In this document: positions 1 through 6,486 of the stretch, piece by piece
How positions within the stretch are numbered: position 1 is the stretch's first letter
How the letters are laid out: the number at the start of each line of letters is the position of its first letter
Assembly (NCBI GenBank): GCA_903882345.1
Contig: CAIRWO010000124.1
Coordinates: forward strand, 1-7,617
Length of the DNA: 7,617 bases
Direction of reading: 5' to 3'
From: Candidatus Omnitrophota bacterium
GTDB taxonomy: Bacteria > Omnitrophota > Gorgyraeia > Gygaellales > Profunditerraquicolaceae
Program-made: the position numbers and the translations under genes
Notes under the pieces: generated by a model
Databases searched by the model: none
What the model saw: only the letters and a program-made list of their open reading frames with translations
What the model was told of the DNA's origin: nothing

Positions 1-761
1 AGGTCAGCCATGATCTGGCGTGCCTCGGGTTCAAGATGCGCCATTTCCCCGATCCCGTTTGCGTTATCGGCAATCGGGCCAAAGGAATCCATAGCAACAT
101 TGTTGCCGGTTAAGGTAAGCATACCAATACCGGTCATTGCCACACCGTAAAGGACAAATACCACGGGTTGGCCCCAATATAAGAGGACTGCGACAAATAT
201 TGTTGCGGCAATAACCATAAACTGCCATGCCGACGACTCGAATCCGATAGACAAGCCGCGTAAGATCAGGGTCGCGGCACCGGTCCTGGAAGAAGCGGCA
301 ATCTCTTTTACCGGGCTGTGATGTGTATGAGTAAAATATTTGGTAACCTCATCGATGACGATCGCCAATAATATACCCACAGCTACGGAGAAAAACGCCC
401 TCCATTCATGCATATAGAAATGAGCCAGAAAAAGGAACGCGACAATGGAAATCGCTGCCGAGGAATAGAAACCGCGGTTGATACTGGAAAAGGCATCGCC
501 TTTTTTATCACCGTCTTTACCCTTTACAAGATACGTTCCGATGATCGAAGACAAGACACCGATACCACGCACCAGGAGCGGGAAAATTATCCATTTTATC
601 TGGTGGGTGATCGATACCAAGGCCAAACCAAGGATCAAACCGGAGACAATAGTTACTTCGTAAGATTCGAAAATATCCGCTGCCATACCGGCGCAGTCGC
701 CAACGTTGTCACCTACCAGATCAGCGATGACCGCGGCATTCCGCGGATCATCCTCGGGAAT
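1..761 (-). CDS. hppA: Membrane-bound ion-pumping pyrophosphatase, second part (frameshifted, cut by window edge)
   Basis: This is the continuation of the pyrophosphatase gene, in a frame shifted by one base relative to its first part. It reads openly for 253 codons from 761 to the left edge. It starts with IPEDDPRNAAVIAD, followed by DNVGDCAGMAADIFESYE, the family's second acidic pyrophosphate/Mg-binding motif with its three aspartates. Hydrophobic helices follow, then SSRTGAATLILRG, and near the edge FGPIADNANGIGEMA, all recognisable M-PPase segments. The enzyme hydrolyses PPi at the cytoplasmic face and pumps H+ or Na+ across the membrane. The helix after the DNVGD motif carries Glu in DIFES, the position used by Na+ pumps and by some K+-dependent H+ pumps. 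The GNTxxA/K motif that decides K+ dependence would lie just past position 1. There is no convincing start of its own at 761, so it is part of one gene with 713-1444. Confidence 0.88.
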   Translation of the reverse strand, partial: MPEDDPRNAAVIADLVGDNVGDCAGMAADIFESYEVTIVSGLILGLALVSITHQIKWIIFPLLVRGIGVLSSIIGTYLVKGKDGDKKGDAFSSINRGFYSSAAISIVAFLFLAHFYMHEWRAFFSVAVGILLAIVIDEVTKYFTHTHHSPVKEIAASSRTGAATLILRGLSIGFESSAWQFMVIAATIFVAVLLYWGQPVVFVLYGVAMTGIGMLTLTGNNVAMDSFGPIADNANGIGEMAHLEPEARQIMAD

Positions 762-1444
762 GTTTTCTCCACCTTGCCTACGAGGTCAGCTCCTACGTCC
801 GCTGCCTTGGTATAAATACCACCTCCCACGCGCATAAATAAAGCCAGGAGCGTACCGCCAAAGCCAAACCCCAAAAGAACATCAGGCGAGGCAATACCAA
901 AAATGATAAATATCATCGTGCCGCCCAGTAACCCTAATCCATCGGTAAGCATACCGGTGATCGTGCCTGTGCGGTAAGCGATTTTTAACGCTTCGGAAAA
1001 ACTCCTTCTTGAGGCAGAGGCAACGCGCACGTTGCCTTCTACTGCCATACGCATACCGAACTGGCCGACCGTAAGCGAAAAGAACGCGCCCATGATAAAG
1101 GCGGCAGCCCGTCCGATGCCTACGATAAAACGCACCATATCCGGGCTGAATCTGCTAAAACGCTGTAAAGCCTCGTCAGTGGGCGGAATAACATACACGG
1201 AAAAGAATAGAACTCCCGTAAGGATAATGATCAAAGGTAAGATGCTTTTCAATTGGCGGCTAAGGTATGCATCAGCGCCCTGGCGTATAGATGTCCAGAC
1301 CTCCTGCATTTTCGGCGTTCCTTTATCATACTTCATGATCTGAGTTTTCAGCATAAAGGCATATCCTAACCCCAAAACAGCGATAAAAAGCACTCCCCAA
1401 ATAGAGATCGTCTCAAACAACGTTGCACTAATTGAACCAAACAT
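713..1444 (-). CDS. hppA: Membrane-bound ion-pumping pyrophosphatase, N-terminal part (ends early through a frameshift)
   Basis: This is the first part of an M-PPase, an integral membrane pump that uses PPi hydrolysis. It starts at ATG 1444, with AAGGAG ten bases upstream and a 20-base gap after exbD. A hydrophobic helix at residues 15-32 leads to IRQGADAYLSRQ (53-64), the typical cytoplasmic segment, and then several more helices. The first catalytic motif GGGIYTKAADVGADLVGKVE (207-226) is intact, with Lys213, Asp216, Asp220 and Glu226 for PPi/Mg binding. Homology stops at Lys227. The last 16 residues are out-of-frame translation ending at 713, while the true continuation lies in another frame from 761. 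The two parts together give about 481 residues, against roughly 650-800 for the family, with the rest beyond the window. The product as it stands would be inactive unless the break is a sequencing error. Confidence 0.9.
   Translation of the reverse strand: MFGSISATLFETISIWGVLFIAVLGLGYAFMLKTQIMKYDKGTPKMQEVWTSIRQGADAYLSRQLKSILPLIIILTGVLFFSVYVIPPTDEALQRFSRFSPDMVRFIVGIGRAAAFIMGAFFSLTVGQFGMRMAVEGNVRVASASRRSFSEALKIAYRTGTITGMLTDGLGLLGGTMIFIIFGIASPDVLLGFGFGGTLLALFMRVGGGIYTKAADVGADLVGKVEKTFPRMIRGMPRSSLIW
763..766 (-). other. Frameshift site in hppA (A-run one base short)
   Basis: On the minus strand the sequence reads GTG GAG AAA ACA TTC. Adding a single A, giving five As instead of four, yields GTG GAG AAA AAC ATT CCC GAG GAT GAT, which is VEKNIPEDD, the expected M-PPase sequence. 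Similarity is strong on both sides of this point. The second frame stays open for 253 codons with all motifs kept. This fits a sequencing or assembly indel in a homopolymer, or a very recent mutation. Programmed slippage looks unlikely: a -1 slip would place the Lys tRNA on GAA, and four As is short for transcriptional slippage. Confidence 0.85.
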
Positions 1445-1464
1445 GTTTCAGATGCTCCTTTCTC

Positions 1465-1872
1465 TTAATCTTGTTTTGCCGCAATATTCAGCTTCTTTAT
1501 TCCTAATTCATTCAAGATATCCAATATCGCAACAATATCCTTAAAACGCACCAGCTTGTCTGAAAACAAAATCACCTCAATGCCGGCATTTTCATCATGC
1601 AGCAATTTGATTTTTTGCCTCAGCTCCTTCCTCGTCACTAAATCATTATCCACATACAATAAGTTTTCATTGGTCACGGAAATACTTACCTGGCTCCTGG
1701 CATCACTGTTAGGTTTTGCGCTGACGGCATTCGGCAGGCTGACCTTGATGCTCGACTGAATGATCAGCGGTGTAGTGATCATGAAGATGATCAACAAAAC
1801 AAGGATAACGTCGGTGAACGGCGTTATGTTTATTTCCGCGATCAGCCTTTGTTTCCTGGAGCTTGCCTTCAT
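1465..1872 (-). CDS. exbD: ExbD/TolR-family energy-transduction protein
   Basis: This 135-residue protein has the standard length and plan of ExbD/TolR: a short basic cytoplasmic N-terminus, one transmembrane helix at about residues 17-36, and a periplasmic domain. The hallmark INITPFTDVILVLLIIFM contains Asp21 inside the helix, the single ion-carrying aspartate of this family. The C-terminal region ends with a helix-strand arrangement (FKDIVAILDILNELGIKKLNI), as in ExbD. With ExbB it forms an inner-membrane motor that uses ion flow to drive a partner, TonB or TolA in known systems. The start ATG overlaps the exbB stop by four bases (ATGA), which implies translational coupling, and there is no good ribosome site of its own. 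No TonB, TolA or TolB gene is in the window. ExbD and TolR cannot be told apart here. Confidence 0.93.
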   Translation of the reverse strand: MKASSRKQRLIAEINITPFTDVILVLLIIFMITTPLIIQSSIKVSLPNAVSAKPNSDARSQVSISVTNENLLYVDNDLVTRKELRQKIKLLHDENAGIEVILFSDKLVRFKDIVAILDILNELGIKKLNIAAKQD

Positions 1873-2486
1873 TTCTGTTTAACTATTAGTAAGTCCATTG
1901 TCTCGGACGCGCAAAGCTCCATATCTTCTATAAAATTATCGATTTTTTTGATGAAATAATTGTAGGCGACGACTGCCGGCACGGCGACACTAAGCCCGGC
2001 TGCGGTACAAACCAGCGCTTCGGATATGCCGTTGATCACGACACTTATCCCGCCGGCGCCGCTTGCGGAAATATCATGGAACGCCCTGATGATGCCTAAG
2101 ACCGTCCCGAAAAGGCCTATATATACGGCGACACTGCCGATCGTCCCGACAATGGCGGTAAATCTTTCCAGGACCGTCGTCTCTATGACGATCTCGCGCT
2201 CCATATTATTCGATATTTCTTTCTCGCTATGGTTATAAAAACTTAAGGCCCCATAAACCACCTTGGAAAACGGCGTATTGGTTTTTTTGCATATCTCCAA
2301 GGCTCCATTGATATTTTTCTTTTCCAATTCCTGCCTGATCATTTTCATAAAATCCTGCCTTTTAATACGTGACCTCCGGCGGTAATATAAAAACCTTTCG
2401 ATGATGATCGCCACTGAAAGGATCGAACAAGACAAGAGTATGTATAAGGTAAAGCCTCCGCTCCTGAATAATTGCCATATTGACAT
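1869..2486 (-). CDS. exbB: ExbB/TolQ/MotA-family proton-channel protein
   Basis: This 205-residue inner-membrane protein has three helices: about 12-33, 112-135 and 154-178. A cytoplasmic loop lies between the first two. Residues lining the ion path in E. coli ExbB are kept: Thr128 in GLFGTVLGII, and Glu156 and Thr161 in ISEALVCTAAGL. The pore should therefore be functional. The proline usual in the second helix motif (TIAPLLGLLGT) is missing; here it reads TIGSVAVYIGLFGT. Translation starts at ATG 2486 with AGGAGG eight bases upstream, just after the hycI stop (13-base gap). It is followed directly by its partner exbD. MotA is excluded by the three-helix layout and the ExbD neighbour, while TolQ remains possible. 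What the motor drives cannot be read from this window. Confidence 0.93.
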   Translation of the reverse strand: MSIWQLFRSGGFTLYILLSCSILSVAIIIERFLYYRRRSRIKRQDFMKMIRQELEKKNINGALEICKKTNTPFSKVVYGALSFYNHSEKEISNNMEREIVIETTVLERFTAIVGTIGSVAVYIGLFGTVLGIIRAFHDISASGAGGISVVINGISEALVCTAAGLSVAVPAVVAYNYFIKKIDNFIEDMELCASETMDLLIVKQK

Positions 2487-2499
2487 GCGCTTACCCTCC

Positions 2500-3003
2500 T
2501 TAATGAAGAGACCTTAAGACTTCCTTGATCATGCTGTAAACCTTAGCTACCGCTTTTTCCACTGCCTTTGACGGCCGGCTGCCAAAACTGATTGTTTTTG
2601 GCTGGATCCCGATAATTATTGCCGCGCAATTAATTGATTGAACAAGATAATCAACCATTACCTTAAGCGGCAGCCGGTGCGTGCAAAAAGATATGCCGTC
2701 CAGTTCCTGTCTTTCGATCAGCCTTACCTGGCCTGCGGGTTTGCCTAAATCAGCCGCATCAATGATCACCAGATGCGTAGGATTAAATCTTTTAATCTGG
2801 CCGCTTAAATTTTCCGGAGCAGTGGCTCCGATAAAAATCCTGTATTTTAACCTTTGCTTAACCTTACTGCCCTGCCCGGCGAATCGCCCTGCCACAAGAA
2901 TACCGGCGGCATCATCTCCCCTTAAATCGGAACCCACGCCAAGGATAGCCACCCTCTTGGCCTCTTTAAGTTTGCTCTTTAGTGTCTTCTTTAGGCTTAG
3001 CAT
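2500..3003 (-). CDS. hycI: [NiFe]-hydrogenase maturation endopeptidase, HycI type
   Basis: This 167-residue protease of the HycI/HyaD family removes the C-terminal tail of the hydrogenase large subunit after nickel insertion, in the cytoplasm. It shows GVGSDLRGDDAAG (22-34) with Asp31, VIIDAADLG (79-87) with Asp82, and CTHRLPL (107-113) with His109. These match the nickel-sensing Asp16, Asp62 and His90 of E. coli HycI. APEN (62-65) and GIQP (132-135) are also HycI features. ATG 3003 overlaps the upstream ferredoxin gene by 38 bases and has only a weak ribosome site. GTG 2952 (residue 18) lies 13 bases after the ferredoxin stop with AGAGG eight bases ahead, and is an alternative. I favour ATG because a short N-terminal helix ending in EAKRVAILG fits many HycI relatives. 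Its substrate is very likely the large subunit at 4306-5529, which has the tail to be cut. Confidence 0.93.
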   Translation of the reverse strand: MLSLKKTLKSKLKEAKRVAILGVGSDLRGDDAAGILVAGRFAGQGSKVKQRLKYRIFIGATAPENLSGQIKRFNPTHLVIIDAADLGKPAGQVRLIERQELDGISFCTHRLPLKVMVDYLVQSINCAAIIIGIQPKTISFGSRPSKAVEKAVAKVYSMIKEVLRSLH

Positions 3004-3355
3004 GAAAAATTACTCTTAATTTTTTCGGGTCCAATTCCGCCAGTTCAAACTCATCGGTAATCGCCAGCGCCTTTTTGAGGCAGGAATCCACGCACTGCCC
3101 GCAATATATGCACTTTCCCAGGTCGATTTCCGCTTCGAATCTTTTGTCTCCGGTATCCCTGATAGTGATCGCCTTTGTCGGGCAATCCTTCATGCATAAC
3201 TTGCAGCCAATACATTTTTCCGGATAAAACTTAAGCTTTCCCCGGGAGCCCTCTATGGGCTTGGATTTCACATAAGGGTATTTTGTGGTAAGAGGTTTTT
3301 TAAACAGGGAACCCAAAACCATACTTATCATTTTTCCCGGCCTGGTCATCTTCAT
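2966..3355 (-). CDS. Hydrogenase ferredoxin-like subunit, 2x[4Fe-4S] (NuoI/MbhN-like)
   Basis: This 129-residue electron-transfer subunit has two cluster motifs. The first is CIGCKLCMKDCP, with Cys48, 51, 54 and 58. The second is CIYCGQCVDSC, with Cys82, 85, 88 and 92. The basic N-terminus and the stretch GKLKFYPEKC resemble NuoI and the group 4 hydrogenase equivalents. It should sit on the cytoplasmic face of the membrane arm and pass electrons between soluble ferredoxin and the cluster in the NuoB-like subunit. I start it at ATG 3355, which overlaps the NuoH-like stop as ATGA. A GTG at 3370 would add five residues but lies inside the upstream gene. The second motif ends in CL rather than the usual CP, a mild change next to a cluster. 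The tail after residue 110 is charged and specific to this family branch. Confidence 0.93.
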   Translation of the reverse strand: MKMTRPGKMISMVLGSLFKKPLTTKYPYVKSKPIEGSRGKLKFYPEKCIGCKLCMKDCPTKAITIRDTGDKRFEAEIDLGKCIYCGQCVDSCLKKALAITDEFELAELDPKKLRVIFHAKPKEDTKEQT

Positions 3356-4293
3356 CTGACAAGTGTCCACTTTACAATAAGGTTAATAAGCACCTGCAGG
3401 AATGCTAAAGGAGCAATGTATTTCCAGCAGAAATTGACCATCTGGTCTATGCGCAGGCGGGCAAGTACCGTGCGGAATAAAGAGATTATGCTGACGATCA
3501 ACAAGACCTTTAAAAGAAACAGGATAAATCCGATAGCCGGATGAAGGGTGAGCCCGAACGGCAGGAATACCGCTGCCAGGAGGCTTGCCCCGACGATCAT
3601 CTCTATATCGATGGTGAGCCGGAATAACGCCAGGAGCTTACCGCTATACTCCGTTAAACTTCCGGCAACGATTTCCGTTTCCGCTTCCGGGATATCAAAC
3701 GGCCCTTTTTCCAATTTGCCCATCAGTGTTACTACGGAAATTATAAAACCGAGCAGGTTAAATGCCCAAAGCCCGGGATGAAGGCTGTAAAAAACCGTGA
3801 TCTTGCTTAATGACCAGGTATTCGCCAGCAGAGCAGAAGCTAAGATGCTGGTTAACAAAGGAATCTCGTAAGCAAACAACTGCGTAAGCGAACGCATTGC
3901 CCCCAACGTGGAATATACCGAGCAGGAATACCAGCCGGCAAGAAAAAGGGCTACTGTGGGGATAGTCAAAAGATACAAAACTACGATCATATCTCCGTTA
4001 AATGAATATAAAGCCCCGGTTTTCCAGAGGGGAATATAAAAAAATGCCGTAACCACTGAGGTAAGGGCAAATACCGGCACAAGTTTAAATACATACGCAT
4101 CGGCCTGTTCAGGGATAATATTCTCTTTAGCGACAAGCTTTACAAAATCCGCGAACGGCTGGAACCACGGCGGCCCTACCCTGTTCTGGAACCGCGCGTA
4201 GATCTTGCGGTCATAAAACTCGGCAGCCAGCCCGAAGATGATCAAAAAGAGAAATCCCGGAAAAATCAAAATGTTAAATAAGGCTTTAAGCAT
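3352..4293 (-). CDS. Hydrogenase membrane anchor subunit (NuoH/MbhM/HycD-like)
   Basis: This 313-residue integral membrane protein has about eight hydrophobic helices. It joins the hydrogenase module to the ion-translocating membrane arm. Family signatures are NRVGPPWFQPFADFVKL (37-53), AYEIPLL (141-147, with Glu143) and GPFDIPEAETEIVAG (197-211), followed by EYSGKLLAL. The C-terminal FRTVLARLRIDQMVNFCWK matches the loop that in complex I touches the NuoB and NuoD subunits. The double proline in GPPWFQP is typical of group 4 hydrogenases, where complex I usually has GPxGxxQP. It starts at ATG 4293, 12 bases after the large-subunit stop, with only a weak ribosome site. Its end overlaps the ferredoxin subunit by four bases. 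Length and motifs are complete. Confidence 0.94.
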   Translation of the reverse strand: MLKALFNILIFPGFLFLIIFGLAAEFYDRKIYARFQNRVGPPWFQPFADFVKLVAKENIIPEQADAYVFKLVPVFALTSVVTAFFYIPLWKTGALYSFNGDMIVVLYLLTIPTVALFLAGWYSCSVYSTLGAMRSLTQLFAYEIPLLTSILASALLANTWSLSKITVFYSLHPGLWAFNLLGFIISVVTLMGKLEKGPFDIPEAETEIVAGSLTEYSGKLLALFRLTIDIEMIVGASLLAAVFLPFGLTLHPAIGFILFLLKVLLIVSIISLFRTVLARLRIDQMVNFCWKYIAPLAFLQVLINLIVKWTLVR

Positions 4294-4305
4294 CCGTCAT
4301 CTTAC

Positions 4306-5529
4306 CTATCGTTTAAATCTCTTGTTTAATGCCGTAAAATCGATGCCCTGTTTGCTATACCATTCTATGCCATGCAAACGCAGGCTCTCCCAATCCACGA
4401 TCTTTTTCTTTTTTCCTTTGCCTTCTGCGTCCTTGATCGCGATCGACCTGTCTGTGCAGGAAAAACAGGGATCAATGGCTGCGACGACAATCGGCATATC
4501 TGCCAGGTATCTGTCCTCAAGCATAAAGGCTACGCTCTGTATATTTGCCAGGGTGGGTGCCCTGACCTTTACCCTTTCCGGGCTTTCTGTACCGTTGGCT
4601 TTAACATAATGCAGATCTTCTCCCCGCGGCGCTTCATAGCGGCTCACTGCTTCACCGCTGGGGATCTTACGCGCTACCTTTACGGCGATCGGCCCATCCG
4701 GTAGATTTTTTATTACCTGCCGGATGATGTTAAAAGACTCCATCAACTCCCCTAAACGCACAATGGTACGGCCATAGATATCGTTGTGGTTATCCGTGAC
4801 TACATTGAAATTTATTTCAGCATAAGCGGCATAAGGATCATCTTTTCTTACATCCCGCGCCACTCCCGATGCGCGCGCCGTAGGCCCTACCGTCCCCAAA
4901 CGTAAAACGTCTTTTTTAGACATCACCCCGACCCCGGAAAGCCGGTTGATCAAAGTCGTTTCCACGCTGGCTAACTCAATATAATATTTTGTCCGTTCTT
5001 CCAGGGCATCCATGGCCTTGGCTATCTGCCGTACCTGTTCAGGCGAGATATCGCGCCTCACCCCGCCAAGTGAGTTTATGCCGTAGTTTACCCGGTTGCC
5101 GGTAACATTCGCCAGGATATCCATTACGATCTCCCGATCAGCCCAGGTATACATAAGCAGGGTATCAAAACCGATTTCATGTCCGGCTACGCCCAGCCAG
5201 AGAAGATGGCTGTGGATTCTTTCCAATTCTCCTACGAGAGTGCGGATGTATGCTGCGCGCTTTGGCAGGTTGACGCCGGCAATCTCCTCAACTGCCTGGG
5301 CAAAAGCAGTTGAATGAGCATGCGAACAAATGCCACAGATACGTTCAATAAGGTAAAGGTCCTGAATATAGGTCCTCTCTTCGCAGGCTTTTTCAATACC
5401 GCGGTGGTTATAACCAAGCCGCACGCTTGCCTGCATTATTTTTTCCCCGCTTAACGATAGCCTAAAACTCGCCGGTTCTTTCAATGCCGGATGCTGCGGA
5501 CCGACGGGAATTTCCATATTATCATGCAT
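4306..5529 (-). CDS. Group 4 [NiFe]-hydrogenase large (catalytic) subunit, NuoD/MbhL-like
   Basis: This 407-residue catalytic subunit interconverts protons and H2 at a NiFe centre. Both metal-binding motifs are complete: RICGICSHAH with Cys65 and Cys68 (His72 also conserved), and DPCFSCTDR with Cys355 and Cys358. Respiratory NuoD proteins have lost these cysteines, so this is a hydrogenase. The N-terminus IPVGPQHPALKEP is of the group 4 type; the THGV histidine used for quinone in NuoD is absent, which argues for a ferredoxin-linked enzyme. After Arg361 there is a 46-residue lysine-rich tail, probably removed by the HycI protease encoded at 2500-3003; in E. coli HycE the cut falls after the same CTDR arginine. 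ATG 5529 has AGGAGG nine bases upstream and overlaps the NuoC-like gene by eight bases. The subgroup is uncertain; it looks closer to Mbh/4g-like enzymes than to Hyc. Confidence 0.96.
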   Translation of the reverse strand: MHDNMEIPVGPQHPALKEPASFRLSLSGEKIMQASVRLGYNHRGIEKACEERTYIQDLYLIERICGICSHAHSTAFAQAVEEIAGVNLPKRAAYIRTLVGELERIHSHLLWLGVAGHEIGFDTLLMYTWADREIVMDILANVTGNRVNYGINSLGGVRRDISPEQVRQIAKAMDALEERTKYYIELASVETTLINRLSGVGVMSKKDVLRLGTVGPTARASGVARDVRKDDPYAAYAEINFNVVTDNHNDIYGRTIVRLGELMESFNIIRQVIKNLPDGPIAVKVARKIPSGEAVSRYEAPRGEDLHYVKANGTESPERVKVRAPTLANIQSVAFMLEDRYLADMPIVVAAIDPCFSCTDRSIAIKDAEGKGKKKKIVDWESLRLHGIEWYSKQGIDFTALNKRFKR

Positions 5530-6001
5530 TTTTTTTATCCTCCTGCTTGTTTAATGCTTCCTTTTTCCATCCTTTGCGCAAGGGATACTGGCCTTCCGGC
5601 CAATTATCGGGTAAGGGATAGCGTTTGCCCTTCTTTAAACCAATAACCTCCACCCCCAGGAGATCTGCTAATTCCCTTTCGTAAATCTCCGCGCTGGGGA
5701 AATAGCCGGTTACGGTTTTTAAAAGCGGCGCATTCTTGGCAACGCCGGTCTTAAAATTCAGCATAATGCCGTTAGCAAGCGCCAAATGATAAATAAAGGA
5801 AAAATTTTCACCTTCGTCCAGCCCGCTAAGCGCAGAAAGCATCGAGACTCCCAGATTCTTTACCGCGTAATCAAAGACAGCGAAAAATTTTTCCAAAGGC
5901 ACTTCGATAAATATGCGCCTGACCCTCTGTATTTTAATTTTATTTTCCAAGAAAGCAAAATTTTTTAATAATTCCTGCTGGATTTTTTCTTCTTCGTTCA
6001 C
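5522..6001 (-). CDS. Hydrogenase accessory subunit, NuoC/MbhK-like (30 kDa subunit family)
   Basis: This 159-residue soluble subunit packs against the large and small hydrogenase subunits and carries no cofactor. It shows SALSGLDEGENFSFIYHL (56-73). The NuoC signature follows: ERELADLLGVEVIG (108-121), then a proline-rich end with DNWPEGQYPLRKGW (132-145). This is a normal length for an unfused NuoC-type protein. It starts at GTG 6001, with AGGAGG eight bases upstream at 6010-6015. That ribosome site is the last unit of a short tandem repeat. The C-terminal lysine-rich tail ends inside the start region of the large subunit (eight-base overlap), suggesting coupled translation of the two. Confidence 0.92.
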   Translation of the reverse strand: MNEEEKIQQELLKNFAFLENKIKIQRVRRIFIEVPLEKFFAVFDYAVKNLGVSMLSALSGLDEGENFSFIYHLALANGIMLNFKTGVAKNAPLLKTVTGYFPSAEIYERELADLLGVEVIGLKKGKRYPLPDNWPEGQYPLRKGWKKEALNKQEDKKNA

Positions 6002-6009
6002 GCTTTTTC

Positions 6010-6037
6010 CCTCCTACCTACTATCTACTACCTACTA
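6010..6037 (-). repeat. Heptamer tandem repeat TAGTAGR between small subunit and NuoC-like gene
   Basis: Read on the minus strand, four 7-base units follow one another: TAGTAGG, TAGTAGA, TAGTAGG and TAGGAGG. The first unit begins with the TAG stop of the NuoB-like gene. The last unit supplies the AGGAGG ribosome site of the NuoC-like gene. Because seven is not a multiple of three, the TAG triplets fall in all three frames, so any ribosome reading through is stopped. This accounts for most of the 33-base gap, the largest in the operon. Confidence 0.85.
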
Positions 6038-6481
6038 ACTACTTTTTTCCTTCTCTTCCATGCTCTTCAACAACTTCACTATACCGTCGATTATCGCTTT
6101 TGGGCTGGCCGGGCAGCCGGGGATATAAGCTGCTACGGGGATCACAGAATCTATGCCGTGTTCAACATTGTAACAGCCATCGAATATGCCGCCGGAAGTC
6201 GCGCAGGAACCTATGGCAACCACCAATTTAGGCTCCGGCATCTGCTCATAAATCCTGATTACCCTATCGGCAGTCTGGCGGGTGATCGGCCCGGAACAGA
6301 CAAGGATGTCCACATGCCGCGGCGTACCTTTCAACTGCACCCCGAAACGCTCCAGATCATAACGCGGAGTGAGTGCCGCGATAATCTCAATATCGCAGGC
6401 GTTGCAGGCTCCGGTATTAAAATGCAATATCCACGGAGACTTAAGCCTCGACCAGTTTACCAGCTTTTTCAGGAAACCCAA
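6035..6481 (-). CDS. Group 4 [NiFe]-hydrogenase small subunit, NuoB/MbhJ-like
   Basis: This 148-residue subunit carries the single [4Fe-4S] cluster next to the NiFe site, equivalent to cluster N2 of complex I. The four ligands are Cys26 and Cys29 in GACNACDIE, Cys93 in GSCATSGG, and Cys123 in PGCPASP. NuoB proteins have a CC pair at the first site, whereas group 4 hydrogenases have CxxC as here, which supports the hydrogenase assignment. The start is TTG 6481. AGGAGG lies eight bases upstream, and it is formed by the last two Arg codons of the NuoA-like gene directly before its stop. No ATG lies nearby. The C-terminus is short and charged. It is followed by the heptamer repeat and the NuoC-like gene. 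Confidence 0.95.
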   Translation of the reverse strand: MGFLKKLVNWSRLKSPWILHFNTGACNACDIEIIAALTPRYDLERFGVQLKGTPRHVDILVCSGPITRQTADRVIRIYEQMPEPKLVVAIGSCATSGGIFDGCYNVEHGIDSVIPVAAYIPGCPASPKAIIDGIVKLLKSMEEKEKSS

Positions 6482-6486
6482 AGCCC

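Noticed and set aside
763..766. Programmed ribosomal frameshift in hppA
   Set aside because: The site is not a standard X XXY YYZ slippery heptamer, a -1 slip would mispair the Lys tRNA on GAA, and M-PPase genes are not known to need recoding.
408..815. Open plus-strand frame of 135 codons, and several shorter plus-strand frames across the window
   Set aside because: They lie opposite well-supported minus-strand genes, have no recognisable motifs or ribosome sites, and look like low-complexity antisense translation.
1445..1464. Internal promoter or terminator between exbD and hppA
   Set aside because: The 20-base gap contains only a ribosome site; there is no hairpin with a T-run and no room for a separate promoter outside the coding region.
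1465..2486. Flagellar MotA/MotB stator pair
   Set aside because: The first protein has three helices with the ExbB/TolQ motifs, and the second is a short ExbD-type protein without an OmpA-like peptidoglycan-binding domain.
5232..5417. Minus-strand frame of 61 codons inside the large subunit gene
   Set aside because: It is an out-of-frame shadow within a fully conserved catalytic gene.
4306..6481. NADH:quinone oxidoreductase (true complex I) identity for the core subunits
   Set aside because: Both CxxC pairs of the NiFe site, the CxxC of the small subunit and an adjacent HycI protease show a hydrogenase; no NuoE/F/G genes are seen.
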